Shown: positions 51,862 through 61,412, counted from the stretch's first letter. The stretch is DNA of 64,000 nt from Shinella sp. WSJ-2 (GCF_003432075.1 NZ_QWBU01000001.1:558001-622000), one strand, 5' to 3'. Numbers and translations: made by a program. The notes: generated from the letters alone by a model not told the origin.

Positions 51862-53403
51862 TCAGAAATAGATCTTGAACTTCTCGCGTACCGCCTGGTC
51901 CGTCGCGAAGTCGAAGAGCGGTCCGCCGGCCTCGGAGAGGATGCGGTTCTTGCGCTCGATGGCCTTCTGCACGAGGTCCGGACGGCCGATCTCGGCCCAT
52001 TCCTTCGGGCTCGTGCGGTCGGCGACGGCGGGATAGACATATTCCGTCTGCATCAGCGACAGCGTCTGCGGATCGCCGAGATAGTGGCCGGGTCCGTCGA
52101 GGCAGACGGAGCGCATCGTCTCCAGCGAAACGGAATCCTCGGTGACGTCGATGCCGCGGACGCAGCGCTGCACCTGGCCGAGAAGATCATCGCCCAGCAC
52201 GAGGCTTTCCAGGCAGAAGCCGAGCAGCGAGGCATGCATGCCGACGGATTCATAGACCATGTTGAGCCCCGAAAGGCCGGCCATGACGTTGGAGATCGCC
52301 TGTTCCCAGCCGGCCTGCATATCCGGCAGCTTCGAGTCCGCAATGCCGGCAGCGGCACCGCCCGGCAGGCCGTAGAACTGGTGCATCTGCGCGCAGCCGG
52401 CCGTCAGCAGCGCCTGCTCGCCCGACCCGCCAGACATGGCGCCGGTGCGCAGGTCCGAGACGAAGGGCCAGGTGCCGAAGATCGCCGGATGGCCGGGGGC
52501 CATGGCATTGACATAGACGACGCCCGCCAGGCATTCCGCGACGGCCTGCACGATGGCCGTGGCGAGCGGTGCCGGCGCCGTAGCACCCGCCTGCCCGGCC
52601 GAGAGCAGCAGGATTGGCATGCCGGCCCGGATGCAGGCCTCCATGGTGATGCAGCTCTCTTCGGCGAATTTCATCGGCGGTACGACGAAGCAGTTGGAAT
52701 TCGAGACGAAGGGCCGCGCCCGCCACTTGTCCTCGCCGCCCGCCATCATGTGGATGAGATCGAAGCAGCCGGCGACATGCGAGGGATCGGAGAAGCTGGT
52801 TCCGACATGTTTGGAGGTGCCGGCGCAGCAGCCGTAAAGCGTGTTGATGTCCATCAGGAAATTGTCGGCCACGTCACGGCAGACCATCGCGCGCTGGAAG
52901 AAATGGATGTTGTCGAGATGGTGGACGAGCTGCGCGGCGTTGAAGAGGTCCTTGGCCGTCGACTCGCGGTATTCCCGCTTCTCGACATCGACGATATGCA
53001 CGGCAGCACCCGCCGTGCCGTAATAGACGCGAGTGCCCGACAGTTCGAGATCGTATTTCGGATCGCGGCCATGCAGCGTGATATCCCGCGCCGCGATGGC
53101 CAGCATGTCCTCCACCAGCGCACGCGGGAAACGCAGGCGCCCGTCCTCGCCGAGAATGGCGCCGGCGCGGGTCATGATCTCAATGCCGGATTTCGGCGCA
53201 TTGGCGAGGCCGATATTTTCCAGCGCATCGAGGGCCGCCTCATGGATGCGGCGCACATTCGCCTCCGTCAGCGGCCGGTACTGGCCGCCGGGCAGGCCCG
53301 GACGGATAGGGCGGACGTTTTCCGCAAGCGGCGCGGCACGCATGGCGACACGGGCGGCGCGGCCGCCGGCACGGCGGGAGGACAAGGTTGCTGCTTCACT
53401 CAT
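51862..53403 (-). CDS. MttB-superfamily methyltransferase, non-pyrrolysine (glycine betaine-type)
   Basis: A 513-residue TIM-barrel methyltransferase of the trimethylamine methyltransferase (MttB) family. The frame is continuous, with no internal amber codon, so it belongs to the non-pyrrolysine branch whose known members demethylate quaternary amines such as glycine betaine, carnitine or proline betaine onto a corrinoid protein. Recognisable segments are VYYGTAGAAVHIVDVEKREY, SNSNCFVVPPMKFAEESCIT and LSAGQAGATAPAPLATAIVQ. No corrinoid protein or reactivase gene is in the window. It overlaps the upstream PEPM-family gene by 8 nt, tying it to the dimethylglycine dehydrogenase operon. Confidence 0.85.
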   Translation of the reverse strand: MSEAATLSSRRAGGRAARVAMRAAPLAENVRPIRPGLPGGQYRPLTEANVRRIHEAALDALENIGLANAPKSGIEIMTRAGAILGEDGRLRFPRALVEDMLAIAARDITLHGRDPKYDLELSGTRVYYGTAGAAVHIVDVEKREYRESTAKDLFNAAQLVHHLDNIHFFQRAMVCRDVADNFLMDINTLYGCCAGTSKHVGTSFSDPSHVAGCFDLIHMMAGGEDKWRARPFVSNSNCFVVPPMKFAEESCITMEACIRAGMPILLLSAGQAGATAPAPLATAIVQAVAECLAGVVYVNAMAPGHPAIFGTWPFVSDLRTGAMSGGSGEQALLTAGCAQMHQFYGLPGGAAAGIADSKLPDMQAGWEQAISNVMAGLSGLNMVYESVGMHASLLGFCLESLVLGDDLLGQVQRCVRGIDVTEDSVSLETMRSVCLDGPGHYLGDPQTLSLMQTEYVYPAVADRTSPKEWAEIGRPDLVQKAIERKNRILSEAGGPLFDFATDQAVREKFKIYF

Positions 53404-54241
53404 GATCCGTCTCCCCCGCTCCCGCGGCAAGCATTCTGTTGATGAGATCCCCCGACGCGGCGGCGGACAATTTGGCGAAACTGCCATCCTTGATGATGGC
53501 GTCCATCTGTTCGGCGATGGCGGCGTGGGTGACGCGGGCGATCATCGAGCCGAGCGAAATGCGGCGCACGCCGATGGCGGCGAGTTCAGGCACGGTCAGC
53601 TGGCGCAGCGGCCCCGCGGCCAGCGCATTGACGGGCGCCGACACCGACTGCACGATGCGGCGCAACTCCGCCTCGCCCGGCGGCACCGGCACATAAACGA
53701 GATCGGCACCCGCCTTCTCGAAGGCCTGGATACGGCGGATCGCCTCGTCGAGATCATAGACGCCGTTCATCACGCCATCGGCGCGGGCACAGAGAATGAA
53801 GGGGCGACCCAGCGAGCGGGCGGCATCGGCAGCAGCACGGATGCGCTCGACGGCAAGATCGAACGCATAGGCCGGGTTGCCGTCGACCATCTGCGTGTCT
53901 TCGATCGAGCAGCCGGACAAGCCGACCTCGGCAGCAAGCCGGATCGTCTCGGCAACATCATCGGGCGCATCGGCAAAGCCGTTCTCGAAATCGCCGGAGA
54001 CGGGAAGCGGCGTGGCGCGCACGATGTCTTCCGCGTGCCTCAAGGATTCCTCTCGCGTCACGCGGCCCATATCCGGCCGGCCGAGTGTGAAGGCGAAACC
54101 GGCCGAGGTGGTGGCGAGCGCCACGGCGCCCGAGGCCGCCATCATGCGGGCGGAACCGATATCCCAGGGGTTCGGGATGACGAAGCAGCCCGACTCATGC
54201 AGGTCGTGAAACCGCTGGTGGCGCGCGGCGAGATCGGTCAT
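53396..54241 (-). CDS. Isocitrate lyase/PEP mutase-family protein
   Basis: A 281-residue TIM-barrel protein: NPWDIGSARMMAASGAVALA, SGDFENGFADAPDDV (metal site), GCSIEDTQM, FILCARADG and a C-terminal VRRISLGSMIARV. The KKCGH-type loop bearing the lyase Cys is not visible, so classical isocitrate lyase chemistry is unlikely; C-C or P-C bond cleavage of a small 2-oxo or phosphono acid is possible. It overlaps both neighbours (4 and 8 nt), so it belongs to the betaine/dimethylglycine operon, but its step there is unknown. Confidence 0.83.
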   Translation of the reverse strand: MTDLAARHQRFHDLHESGCFVIPNPWDIGSARMMAASGAVALATTSAGFAFTLGRPDMGRVTREESLRHAEDIVRATPLPVSGDFENGFADAPDDVAETIRLAAEVGLSGCSIEDTQMVDGNPAYAFDLAVERIRAAADAARSLGRPFILCARADGVMNGVYDLDEAIRRIQAFEKAGADLVYVPVPPGEAELRRIVQSVSAPVNALAAGPLRQLTVPELAAIGVRRISLGSMIARVTHAAIAEQMDAIIKDGSFAKLSAAASGDLINRMLAAGAGETDHE

Positions 54242-56685
54242 GCCCGCACCCTCTCCGATTTCGGATCATACATCGGCACGAGCGAGGCTTCCGCCTTCAC
54301 CCGCGTGCCGGCGATCTCGACCTCATAGCTCGAAGCCAGCACATCCGCTTCGCTCTCACCCGCGCAAGGCACATAGCCCATGCCGATGGCGCCACCGAGG
54401 AAGTGGCCGTAGTTGCCCGAGGTGATGGTCGAGACGATCTTGCCGTCGCGCACCAGCGCCTCGTTGTGGAAGAGCAGCGGCTCGGCATCGGTAAGCCTGA
54501 ACTGCACCATGCGGCGCTTCAGGCCCTCCTCTTCCTTGCGCAGCACCGCATCGCGACCGATGAAATCGCCCTTCCTGGTGCGCACGGCAAAGCCGAGACC
54601 GGCCTCCAGCACATGGTCCTCGTCGGTGATGTCGTGGCCGAAATGGCGGAAGGCCTTTTCGATACGGCACGAGTCGAGCGTGTGCAGGCCGCAGAGCTTG
54701 AGGCCGACATCCGCGCCCGCCTCCTCCAGCGCCTCGAAGACATGGGCGGTCTGTTCGGTGGAGACATAGAGCTCCCAGCCGAGCTCGCCGACATAAGTGA
54801 CGCGGTGCGCGCGGGCGAGGCCCATGCCGATCTCGATCTCCCGCGCGGTGGCGAAGGGGTGTGCGGCATTGGAGAAATCGTTCGGGCTGACCTTCTGCAT
54901 GAGATCACGCGCCTTCGGCCCCATGACGCAAAGTACGCTCTCAGCCGCCGTCACATCGGTGATGACGACGAACTCGTCCTGCAAGTGCTTGCGCAGCCAG
55001 GCAAGGTCGCGCTGCAGCGTCGCACCGGGAACGACGAGGAAGAAGGCCGTTTCCGAGAGACGCGTCACCGTCAGGTCGCTCTCGATGCCGCCACGGGCGT
55101 TGAGCATCTGCGTATAGACGATCTTGCCGGGGGCCACGTCCATCTGGTTGGCGCAGAGCTTTTGCAGGAAGGCCAGCGCATCGCGGCCTTCGACACGGAT
55201 CTTGCCGAAGGAGGTCATGTCGAACAGGCCGACGCCGTTGCGGACGGCCAGGTGCTCTTGCCTCTGGTTGTCGAACCAGTTCTGCCGCTTCCAGGAATAG
55301 CGGTATTCCCGCTCCTGCCCTTCCTTGGCGAACCAGTTGGCGCGCTCCCAGCCGGCGACTTCGCCGAAGACGGCGCCACGCGCCTTGAGGTGCTCATGCA
55401 GCGGCGAGCGGCGCACGCCACGGGCCGTCGCCATCTGGCGATAGGGGAAATGGTCGGCATAGAGCAGGCCGAGCGTTTCGGAGACGCGGTCTTTCAGATA
55501 GGTGCGGTTGCGCTGGAAGGGCTGGGCGCGGCGGATATCGACCTCCCAGAGATCGAAGGGCGGCTCGCCGTCGTTCATCCACTGCGCCAGCGCCATGCCG
55601 GCGCCACCGGAGGAGACGATGCCGATGGAATTGTAGCCGGCGGCAACCCAGTACCCTTTGAGCTGCGGCGCTTCGCCGAGATAGTAGCGGTCGTCGGGCG
55701 TGAAGCTTTCCGGGCCGTTGAAGAAGGTGTGGATGCCGGCCGTCTCCAGCATCGGCATGCGATTGATGGCGTTTTCGAGGATCGGCTGGAAGTGATCGAA
55801 ATCCTCCGGCAGCTGGTCGAAGCAGAAGTCTTCCGAAATGCCGTCCATGCCCCAGGGCTTGGCTTTCAGCTCGAAAGCGCCGATCAGCATCTTGCCGGCA
55901 TCTTCCTTGTAATAGGTGCACTCGTCGGGCACGCGCAGCACCGGCAGGCGCGTGAGGTTCGGGATCGGCTCGGTGACGATGTAAAAATGTTCGCAGGCAT
56001 GCAGCGGCAGCGTCACGCCGGACATATCGGCCAGCGTTCGGCCCCACATGCCGGCGGCATTGACGACATTCTCCGTCTCGATGGTGAAGGTCTCACCGTT
56101 CTGCTCGCAGGTGACGCCCGTGACGCGGCCGTCCTTGGTGACGACGGAGGTGACCTTCACGCCTTCGATGACAGTCGCGCCGTTCTGCCGCGCGCCCTTC
56201 GCCAAGGCCATCGCGATGTTGGCCGGATCGCACTGGCCGTCGAGCGGCAGATGCACTGCCGCCTTCACATCCGCCGTGTTGAGGTGCGGATACATCGCCT
56301 TCACCTCATCGACGCTGATCTCGCGCACATCCACATCGAAGGCGCGGGCAAGCGAGGCCTGGCGGTAGATCTCTTCCTTGCGCTCCTCGGTCAGCGCCAC
56401 CGTCATGGAGCCACACTGGCGCATGCCGGTGCCGATGCCGGTCTCGGCTTCGAGCTTGGTGTAGAGATCGGCCGAATATTTGGCGAGCCGCGTCATGTTC
56501 TGCGAGGCGCGCAGCTGGCCGATGAGGCCCGCGGCATGCCACGTCGTGCCCGACGTCAGCTGCTTGCGCTCCAGAAGCACCACATCCGTCCAGCCAAGCT
56601 TGGCCAGGTGATAAGCGACCGAACAACCGGACACGCCACCGCCGATGATGACGGCTCTCGCCTTGGAGGGAATGGGCTTGCTCAT
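54238..56685 (-). CDS. Dimethylglycine/sarcosine dehydrogenase-like flavoprotein with GcvT domain (paralogue 2)
   Basis: An 815-residue protein: N-terminal FAD-binding DAO domain (ARAVIIGGGVSGCSVAYHLA at about 9-28; TSGTTWHAAGLIGQL with the His that carries covalent FAD in dimethylglycine dehydrogenase), a middle domain, then a folate-binding GcvT aminomethyltransferase domain from about residue 430 (GLFDMTSFGKIRVEGRDALA, ELGWELYVSTEQ). It oxidatively demethylates an N-methylglycine and passes the C1 unit to tetrahydrofolate. It overlaps the upstream paralogue by 4 nt. Confidence 0.85.
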   Translation of the reverse strand: MSKPIPSKARAVIIGGGVSGCSVAYHLAKLGWTDVVLLERKQLTSGTTWHAAGLIGQLRASQNMTRLAKYSADLYTKLEAETGIGTGMRQCGSMTVALTEERKEEIYRQASLARAFDVDVREISVDEVKAMYPHLNTADVKAAVHLPLDGQCDPANIAMALAKGARQNGATVIEGVKVTSVVTKDGRVTGVTCEQNGETFTIETENVVNAAGMWGRTLADMSGVTLPLHACEHFYIVTEPIPNLTRLPVLRVPDECTYYKEDAGKMLIGAFELKAKPWGMDGISEDFCFDQLPEDFDHFQPILENAINRMPMLETAGIHTFFNGPESFTPDDRYYLGEAPQLKGYWVAAGYNSIGIVSSGGAGMALAQWMNDGEPPFDLWEVDIRRAQPFQRNRTYLKDRVSETLGLLYADHFPYRQMATARGVRRSPLHEHLKARGAVFGEVAGWERANWFAKEGQEREYRYSWKRQNWFDNQRQEHLAVRNGVGLFDMTSFGKIRVEGRDALAFLQKLCANQMDVAPGKIVYTQMLNARGGIESDLTVTRLSETAFFLVVPGATLQRDLAWLRKHLQDEFVVITDVTAAESVLCVMGPKARDLMQKVSPNDFSNAAHPFATAREIEIGMGLARAHRVTYVGELGWELYVSTEQTAHVFEALEEAGADVGLKLCGLHTLDSCRIEKAFRHFGHDITDEDHVLEAGLGFAVRTRKGDFIGRDAVLRKEEEGLKRRMVQFRLTDAEPLLFHNEALVRDGKIVSTITSGNYGHFLGGAIGMGYVPCAGESEADVLASSYEVEIAGTRVKAEASLVPMYDPKSERVRA

Positions 56686-59132
56686 GCGCGCAGTCTTTCA
56701 TTGTTCGGGTCGAAGAGAGGGCCATCGGGCTGGACGGTCGCCTTGAAACGGTCGCCGTAGATTTCCACCTCGATTTCCGTGCCCGGCACAGCGAGGTCGG
56801 CTTTCAGCATGCCGAGCGCGATGGACTTTCCGACGCGGTAGCCCCAGTTGCCGGAGGTCGTCTCGCCGACCACCTTGCCGCCGTGCCAGAGCGTCGACAT
56901 GTAGGGCGCATCGCACTCGCCGGCATCCACCGTCAGCGTGACGAAACGCTTGGTGACGCCCTGCTGCTTCTCGCGCTCCAGCGCCGCCTTGCCCTTGAAA
57001 TCGGGCTTCGCCCAATCGACGAAACGGTCAAGGCCCCCTTGCAGGATCGTGTAGTCGGTCGAGAGATCGCCCTTCCAGGCGCGATAGCTCTTTTCGATGC
57101 GCAGGCTGTCCAGCGCCTCCATGCCGAAGGGCTTCAGGCCATGCTTCTGGCCGGCGGCCCAGACGGCATCAAAAATCGCGGGGGTATCCTCGACCTTCGT
57201 GTGGATTTCCCAGCCGAGTTCGCCGGCAAAGGAGACGCGCACCAGCTGGCACCAGCGGCCGGCAATCTGGCAGCTCTGATGCGTCAGCCAGCCCTTGGAA
57301 AGGTCGGCATCGGTGACATCGGCGAGAATGGCGCGAGAGTTCGGACCGGACAGGATCTGGCAGGAGAAGCTTTCCGTCACATCATCGATTGTGAAGGCGG
57401 CGTCCTTCGGCAGGTGCTTTTGCAGCCACTCGAAATCATGCCACTGGGCAGTCGCGGCGGTGATGAGGAAGAAGAAATCCTCATCCAGCATCATGACCGA
57501 CATTTCCGTGACGATGCGGCCCTTGTCGTCGGAGAAATAGGCAAGGCCGATGCGGCCGGGCTTCGGCACCTTGCCGGTGATGAGCGAGGACAGCCACGCC
57601 GTCGCCCCCTCGCCCTTCACGCGGAAGCGCGAGAAGCCGGGAAGGTCGAGAATGCCGGCGGCCTCGGTGACGGCGCGGCACTCCGCCTCAATGCGCGGCC
57701 GCCACGGCCCCTCGCGGTTCCAGGTCTGGGTCGACTGCTCCGAGAGATCATCGCCCGGCGCCGCATACCAATTGGCGCGCTCCCAGCCGTTATAGGGCTT
57801 GAACTGCGCACCCAGCGCCTTGATGCGGTCATGGATCGGCGAGAGCTTCCGGTCACGCCCGGCCGGCCAAGCGTGCTTGGGAAAATGCATGGCATATTCG
57901 TGGCCGTAGATTTCCATGCCCTTGGCGACGCAATAGTCCTTGTCAGCGGCAAAGGCCGTGTATCGGCGTGGGTCACAGGACCACATGTCCCATTCCGTCT
58001 CGCCCTCGGTCACCCATTCGGCCAGCACCTTGCCCGCGCCACCGGCCTGGCAGATGCCGAAGGTGAAGACACAGGCCTCATAGGCGTTCGGCACGCCTGG
58101 CATCGGGCCGATGAGCGGGTTGCCATCAGGCGCATAGGGAATGGGGCCGTTGATCATGCGCGACAGGCCGGCCGTGCCGAGGATCGGCACGCGCTCGACG
58201 GCGTCGTTCAGATACCATTCGAGGCGGTCGAGATCGTCGGGGAACAGCTGGAACGAGAAATCGTCCGGCATCGGATCATCAGGCGTCACCCAATGCGCCT
58301 TGCAGTTCCGTTCATAGGGGCCGAGATTCATGCCCGTCTTTTCCTGACGGAGGTAATAGGAACTGTCGACGTCACGCAGCAGCGGCAGCTTGTGGCCGGC
58401 CTCGCGCGACCAGGCGGCCAGCTCCGGAATTTCCTCGAACAGCATGTATTGATGGCTCATCACCATCATCGGCACGTCGCGGCCGAACCATTTGCCGACC
58501 TCGCGGGCATAGTAGCCGGCGGCGTTGACCACCTTCTCGCAACGGATCTCGCCCTGCGGCGTGGAGATCACCCATTCGTCGCCCTCGCGGCGCGCGCCGG
58601 TGGCCGGGCAGAACCGGAAGATTTTTGCCCCCATGTCGCGCGCGCCCTTGGCGAGCGCCTGGGTCAGCTGCGCCGGATCGATATCGCCGTCATAGGGATC
58701 GTAGAGCGCGCCGGTCAGGTCATGGGTTTCGAGGAAGGGATATTTCGAGCGCATCTCGTCGGGCGAGAGGATATCGAGATCCATGCCCTGATAGCGCCCC
58801 ATGCCCACGACGCGCTTGAACTCCTGCAGCCGCTCCTTCGAGTGGCCAAGGCGGATCGAGCCGGTGACATGGTAATTCATGGGGTAATCGACGAGGTCGC
58901 CCAACTCGCGATAAAGCGACGCTGAATAGCGCTGCATGTTCATGAGAGACCAGGAGGACGAGAAGGTCGGCACATTGCCGGCCGCATGCCAAGTGGAGCC
59001 CGCCGTCAGCTCATTCTTTTCGAGCAGCACGCAATCCGTCCAGCCGGCCTTGGCCAGATGATACAGCGCCGACGCGCCCACGGCGCCTCCGCCGATGATG
59101 ACGACACGGGCATGGCTTGGCAGTACGGACAT
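56682..59132 (-). CDS. Dimethylglycine/sarcosine dehydrogenase-like flavoprotein with GcvT domain (paralogue 1)
   Basis: An 816-residue paralogue of the next gene and first in the operon: ARVVIIGGGAVGASALYHLA, AGSTWHAAGNVPTF with the covalent-FAD His, ILDLPGFSRFRVKGEGATAW and ELGWEIHTKVEDTPAIFDAV in the GcvT part. Two copies in a row fit sequential demethylation (dimethylglycine to sarcosine, sarcosine to glycine), though which copy does which step is not clear from sequence. A LysR regulator is divergent. Confidence 0.85.
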   Translation of the reverse strand: MSVLPSHARVVIIGGGAVGASALYHLAKAGWTDCVLLEKNELTAGSTWHAAGNVPTFSSSWSLMNMQRYSASLYRELGDLVDYPMNYHVTGSIRLGHSKERLQEFKRVVGMGRYQGMDLDILSPDEMRSKYPFLETHDLTGALYDPYDGDIDPAQLTQALAKGARDMGAKIFRFCPATGARREGDEWVISTPQGEIRCEKVVNAAGYYAREVGKWFGRDVPMMVMSHQYMLFEEIPELAAWSREAGHKLPLLRDVDSSYYLRQEKTGMNLGPYERNCKAHWVTPDDPMPDDFSFQLFPDDLDRLEWYLNDAVERVPILGTAGLSRMINGPIPYAPDGNPLIGPMPGVPNAYEACVFTFGICQAGGAGKVLAEWVTEGETEWDMWSCDPRRYTAFAADKDYCVAKGMEIYGHEYAMHFPKHAWPAGRDRKLSPIHDRIKALGAQFKPYNGWERANWYAAPGDDLSEQSTQTWNREGPWRPRIEAECRAVTEAAGILDLPGFSRFRVKGEGATAWLSSLITGKVPKPGRIGLAYFSDDKGRIVTEMSVMMLDEDFFFLITAATAQWHDFEWLQKHLPKDAAFTIDDVTESFSCQILSGPNSRAILADVTDADLSKGWLTHQSCQIAGRWCQLVRVSFAGELGWEIHTKVEDTPAIFDAVWAAGQKHGLKPFGMEALDSLRIEKSYRAWKGDLSTDYTILQGGLDRFVDWAKPDFKGKAALEREKQQGVTKRFVTLTVDAGECDAPYMSTLWHGGKVVGETTSGNWGYRVGKSIALGMLKADLAVPGTEIEVEIYGDRFKATVQPDGPLFDPNNERLRA

Positions 59133-59205
59133 TCTCTTCCCCTTGGTTGCCCCGGATTTGTGGCAATCAAAGCGACAGGCGGCAAGCGGGCGGAATTCGC
59201 TTTAT

Positions 59206-59244
59206 TAATCGATGATACCGATTACACTTCCGCCAAATATTTGG
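59206..59244. promoter_or_regulatory. Candidate LysR-type operator, dehydrogenase operon/regulator gap
   Basis: The 129-bp divergent gap holds the dyad TAATCG (59206-59211), 7-nt spacer, CGATTA (59219-59224), with the T-N11-A spacing LysR-type regulators use. Close by is the perfect 12-bp palindrome CCAAATATTTGG (59233-59244). The two lie 18 to 56 nt upstream of the regulator start and are good candidates for recognition and activation sites. Confidence 0.5.
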
Positions 59245-59261
59245 GAAATCGCGGCGCATTC

Positions 59262-60110
59262 ATGCAAATCGTTCTGATTGAGACATTCCTCGACCTGATG
59301 GAAACCCGCAACTTCAACCGCACGGCGGAGCGGCTGAACATCACACAATCGACGGTCACCCATCGTATCAATGCGCTGGAGGCGCTGTTTGCGCGAAAAC
59401 TCTTTGCCCGCAACAAGGGTGGCACGCAGCCGACAGCCGCCGGCCTGCGCTTTCTCGACCACGCGAAAGCCCTTCAACATCAATGGCATGAAGCGACACG
59501 CGCGGTGGAGACGGCCGGCGCCTATGAACGCTCGATGCGCATCGGCCTGCAGCACGATCTGGCCGCCCATTATGCCGGCGACTGGCTGGCCGCCGTGCGT
59601 CGGGAGTTGCCGGCCACCTCCATCTATCTGGAGGTCGATTATTCCGGCCAGATGAACCGCGACCTGGGCGCCGGCGACCTCGATCTCGCCATCCTCTTCA
59701 CGCCGCACTACCTGCCCGACCTGCATTACGAGCGTATCGGCGATGTGCATTACGAGATGGTCAGCAACAAGGTGAGCCGCATCGAGGATGTGCGGCCAGA
59801 AGACTATATCCAGGCCGTCTATTCCCCCGCCTTCGACCGGCTGCACCGGCAGGCCCATCCCGCACTCTCCACCGCGCCGATCGCCAGCGGCGAAACGACG
59901 GCGATCCTGGCCTTGATGCAGAAACTCGGCGGCTCGGCCTTCGTGACGGAGGCAGATGCGAAGCGGCTGCTTCGAACGGGGGCCGTCAGCCGCGTGGTAG
60001 GCGCCGAACCGATCGCCCAAGCCGTTTATGCCGCCGTCAACGTGCGCACCCGCCACGCCCACCAGCACCGGCGCATCATCGCCGTGCTTCAGGCGCTCCT
60101 AGCGGCATGA
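59262..60110 (+). CDS. LysR-type regulator of the dimethylglycine dehydrogenase operon
   Basis: A 282-residue regulator with winged helix IETFLDLMETRNFNRTAERL, NITQSTVTHRINALEALFAR, KLFARNKGGTQPTAAGLRFL and an effector domain (DLDLAILFTPHYLPDLHYER). ATG 59262 is chosen; the frame continues upstream over the divergent gene to 58986, which is not plausible coding. Divergent placement indicates control of the demethylation operon; the ligand may be a methylated glycine. Confidence 0.86.
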   Translation: MQIVLIETFLDLMETRNFNRTAERLNITQSTVTHRINALEALFARKLFARNKGGTQPTAAGLRFLDHAKALQHQWHEATRAVETAGAYERSMRIGLQHDLAAHYAGDWLAAVRRELPATSIYLEVDYSGQMNRDLGAGDLDLAILFTPHYLPDLHYERIGDVHYEMVSNKVSRIEDVRPEDYIQAVYSPAFDRLHRQAHPALSTAPIASGETTAILALMQKLGGSAFVTEADAKRLLRTGAVSRVVGAEPIAQAVYAAVNVRTRHAHQHRRIIAVLQALLAA

Positions 60111-60174
60111 ACCATTGAAACCAGCGCGGGCGATGCCTATTAACGGGCAAACCCATCTCGTGAAGGAATCGCCC

Positions 60175-60432
60175 ATGGCCGCCCGTGACCGCTATTCGCG
60201 CAAACTCGAATGCGCCATGTGCGGCAATTCCGGCTATGCCGAGGTCTCGGAAGACGACATGCCGACGCGCAAGGATCCGGACTTCAAGATTGACGCGCTC
60301 CCCACCGGCTTCCTCACCGAGCGCCCGTCGAAATATCCGGACAGGCACATGATCCGCTGCCGCTGCGGCCATATCTTCAAGTTCCAGCAGAAGACGGTCT
60401 ACGCCGAAGGCGGCGAGCCGCGGCGGCGATAA
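60175..60432 (+). CDS. Small zinc-ribbon-like protein
   Basis: An 85-residue protein with two Cys pairs, CAMC (about 13-16) and CRC (about 62-64), spaced like a zinc ribbon, and basic ends. GTGAAGGAAT precedes ATG 60175; the frame continues upstream to 60115. Function is unrecognised. It lies 4 nt from the convergent SDR gene. Confidence 0.7.
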   Translation: MAARDRYSRKLECAMCGNSGYAEVSEDDMPTRKDPDFKIDALPTGFLTERPSKYPDRHMIRCRCGHIFKFQQKTVYAEGGEPRRR

Positions 60433-60436
60433 CCCC

Positions 60437-61213
60437 TCACCCCCGCCCGACGAACGGCATGTTGGTCGCCATCACCGTCATGGTCAGCACATTAGCGTCG
60501 AGCGGCAGGCTTGCCATGTAGATCACGGCATCGGCGACGTGCTTGACCGACATGGTCGGTTCGCTGGCGATTTCGCCATTCGCCTGCAACACGCCGGCAT
60601 TCATCTTCGACGTCATGTCAGTGGCGGCATTGCCGATATCGATCTGCCCACAGGCAATGTCGTATTTGCGCCCGTCAAGCGCCGTCGATTTGGTGAGGCC
60701 GGTGATGGCATGTTTCGTCGCTGTGTAGGGCGCGGAATTCGGGCGCGGCGCGGTCGCTGAAATCGAGCCGTTGTTGATGATACGCCCGCCGCGCGGCGCT
60801 TGCGCCTTCATGATCCGGAAGGCGTGCTGGGTGCAGAGGAAAGCACCCGTGAGGTTGGCGGCAAGGATGCTCGACCATTCCTCGAATGGAATATCCTCCA
60901 GCAGGGCCGGCGACACATTGGAGCCGGCATTGTTGACGAGCAGATCGAGCCGGCCGAAGTCCCGCTTCACCGCATCGAAAGCCGCGGCCACATCGTCCGG
61001 CTTGCCGACATCGCAGGTGATGGCCCGAACCGCATTGCCGGTGTCGCCGGAAATATCCGCCGCCGCCTTCTCCAGCACATCTGCACGGCGGCCGGTGATG
61101 ACGACCCGATATCCCTCCGCACTCAGGCCTCGCGCAATGGCAAGGCCTATGCCCGTGCCGCCGCCCGTCACCAGCGCGATCATGCCGTTGCCGGTTTTGC
61201 CCCAATCGGTCAT
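60437..61213 (-). CDS. SDR-family oxidoreductase
   Basis: A 258-residue short-chain dehydrogenase: TGGGTGIG cofactor loop (about 16-23), with Arg after VVITG suggesting NADP(H), NNAG at about 93-96, catalytic Ser in [16 protein letters not shown] with Tyr and Lys, and a C-terminal [12 protein letters not shown]. Substrate unknown. It is not in an operon with a recognisable pathway. Confidence 0.85.
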   Translation of the reverse strand: MTDWGKTGNGMIALVTGGGTGIGLAIARGLSAEGYRVVITGRRADVLEKAAADISGDTGNAVRAITCDVGKPDDVAAAFDAVKRDFGRLDLLVNNAGSNVSPALLEDIPFEEWSSILAANLTGAFLCTQHAFRIMKAQAPRGGRIINNGSISATAPRPNSAPYTATKHAITGLTKSTALDGRKYDIACGQIDIGNAATDMTSKMNAGVLQANGEIASEPTMSVKHVADAVIYMASLPLDANVLTMTVMATNMPFVGRG

Positions 61214-61412
61214 GTCAGCCCTCCGCCGCTCTCATCCTGCTCCGTCACGCCCGGCGCGCGAAACGCGACCGTTCGGACATCCAGGCCTGAAATGGCGGAA
61301 GCGGTACGGAGCGACGGCGTAGCCGGGGCGTGCCCGTTCTACGACGTGTTTCCACGCTTGACCAGCAAGGAGGCGCGACTGTCCCGCAGGGAGCAGTCCG
61401 CCGATCTCATCA

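Noticed and set aside
51862-53403. A pyrrolysine-containing trimethylamine methyltransferase
   Set aside because: The frame has no internal amber codon, and no pyl genes are seen in the window.
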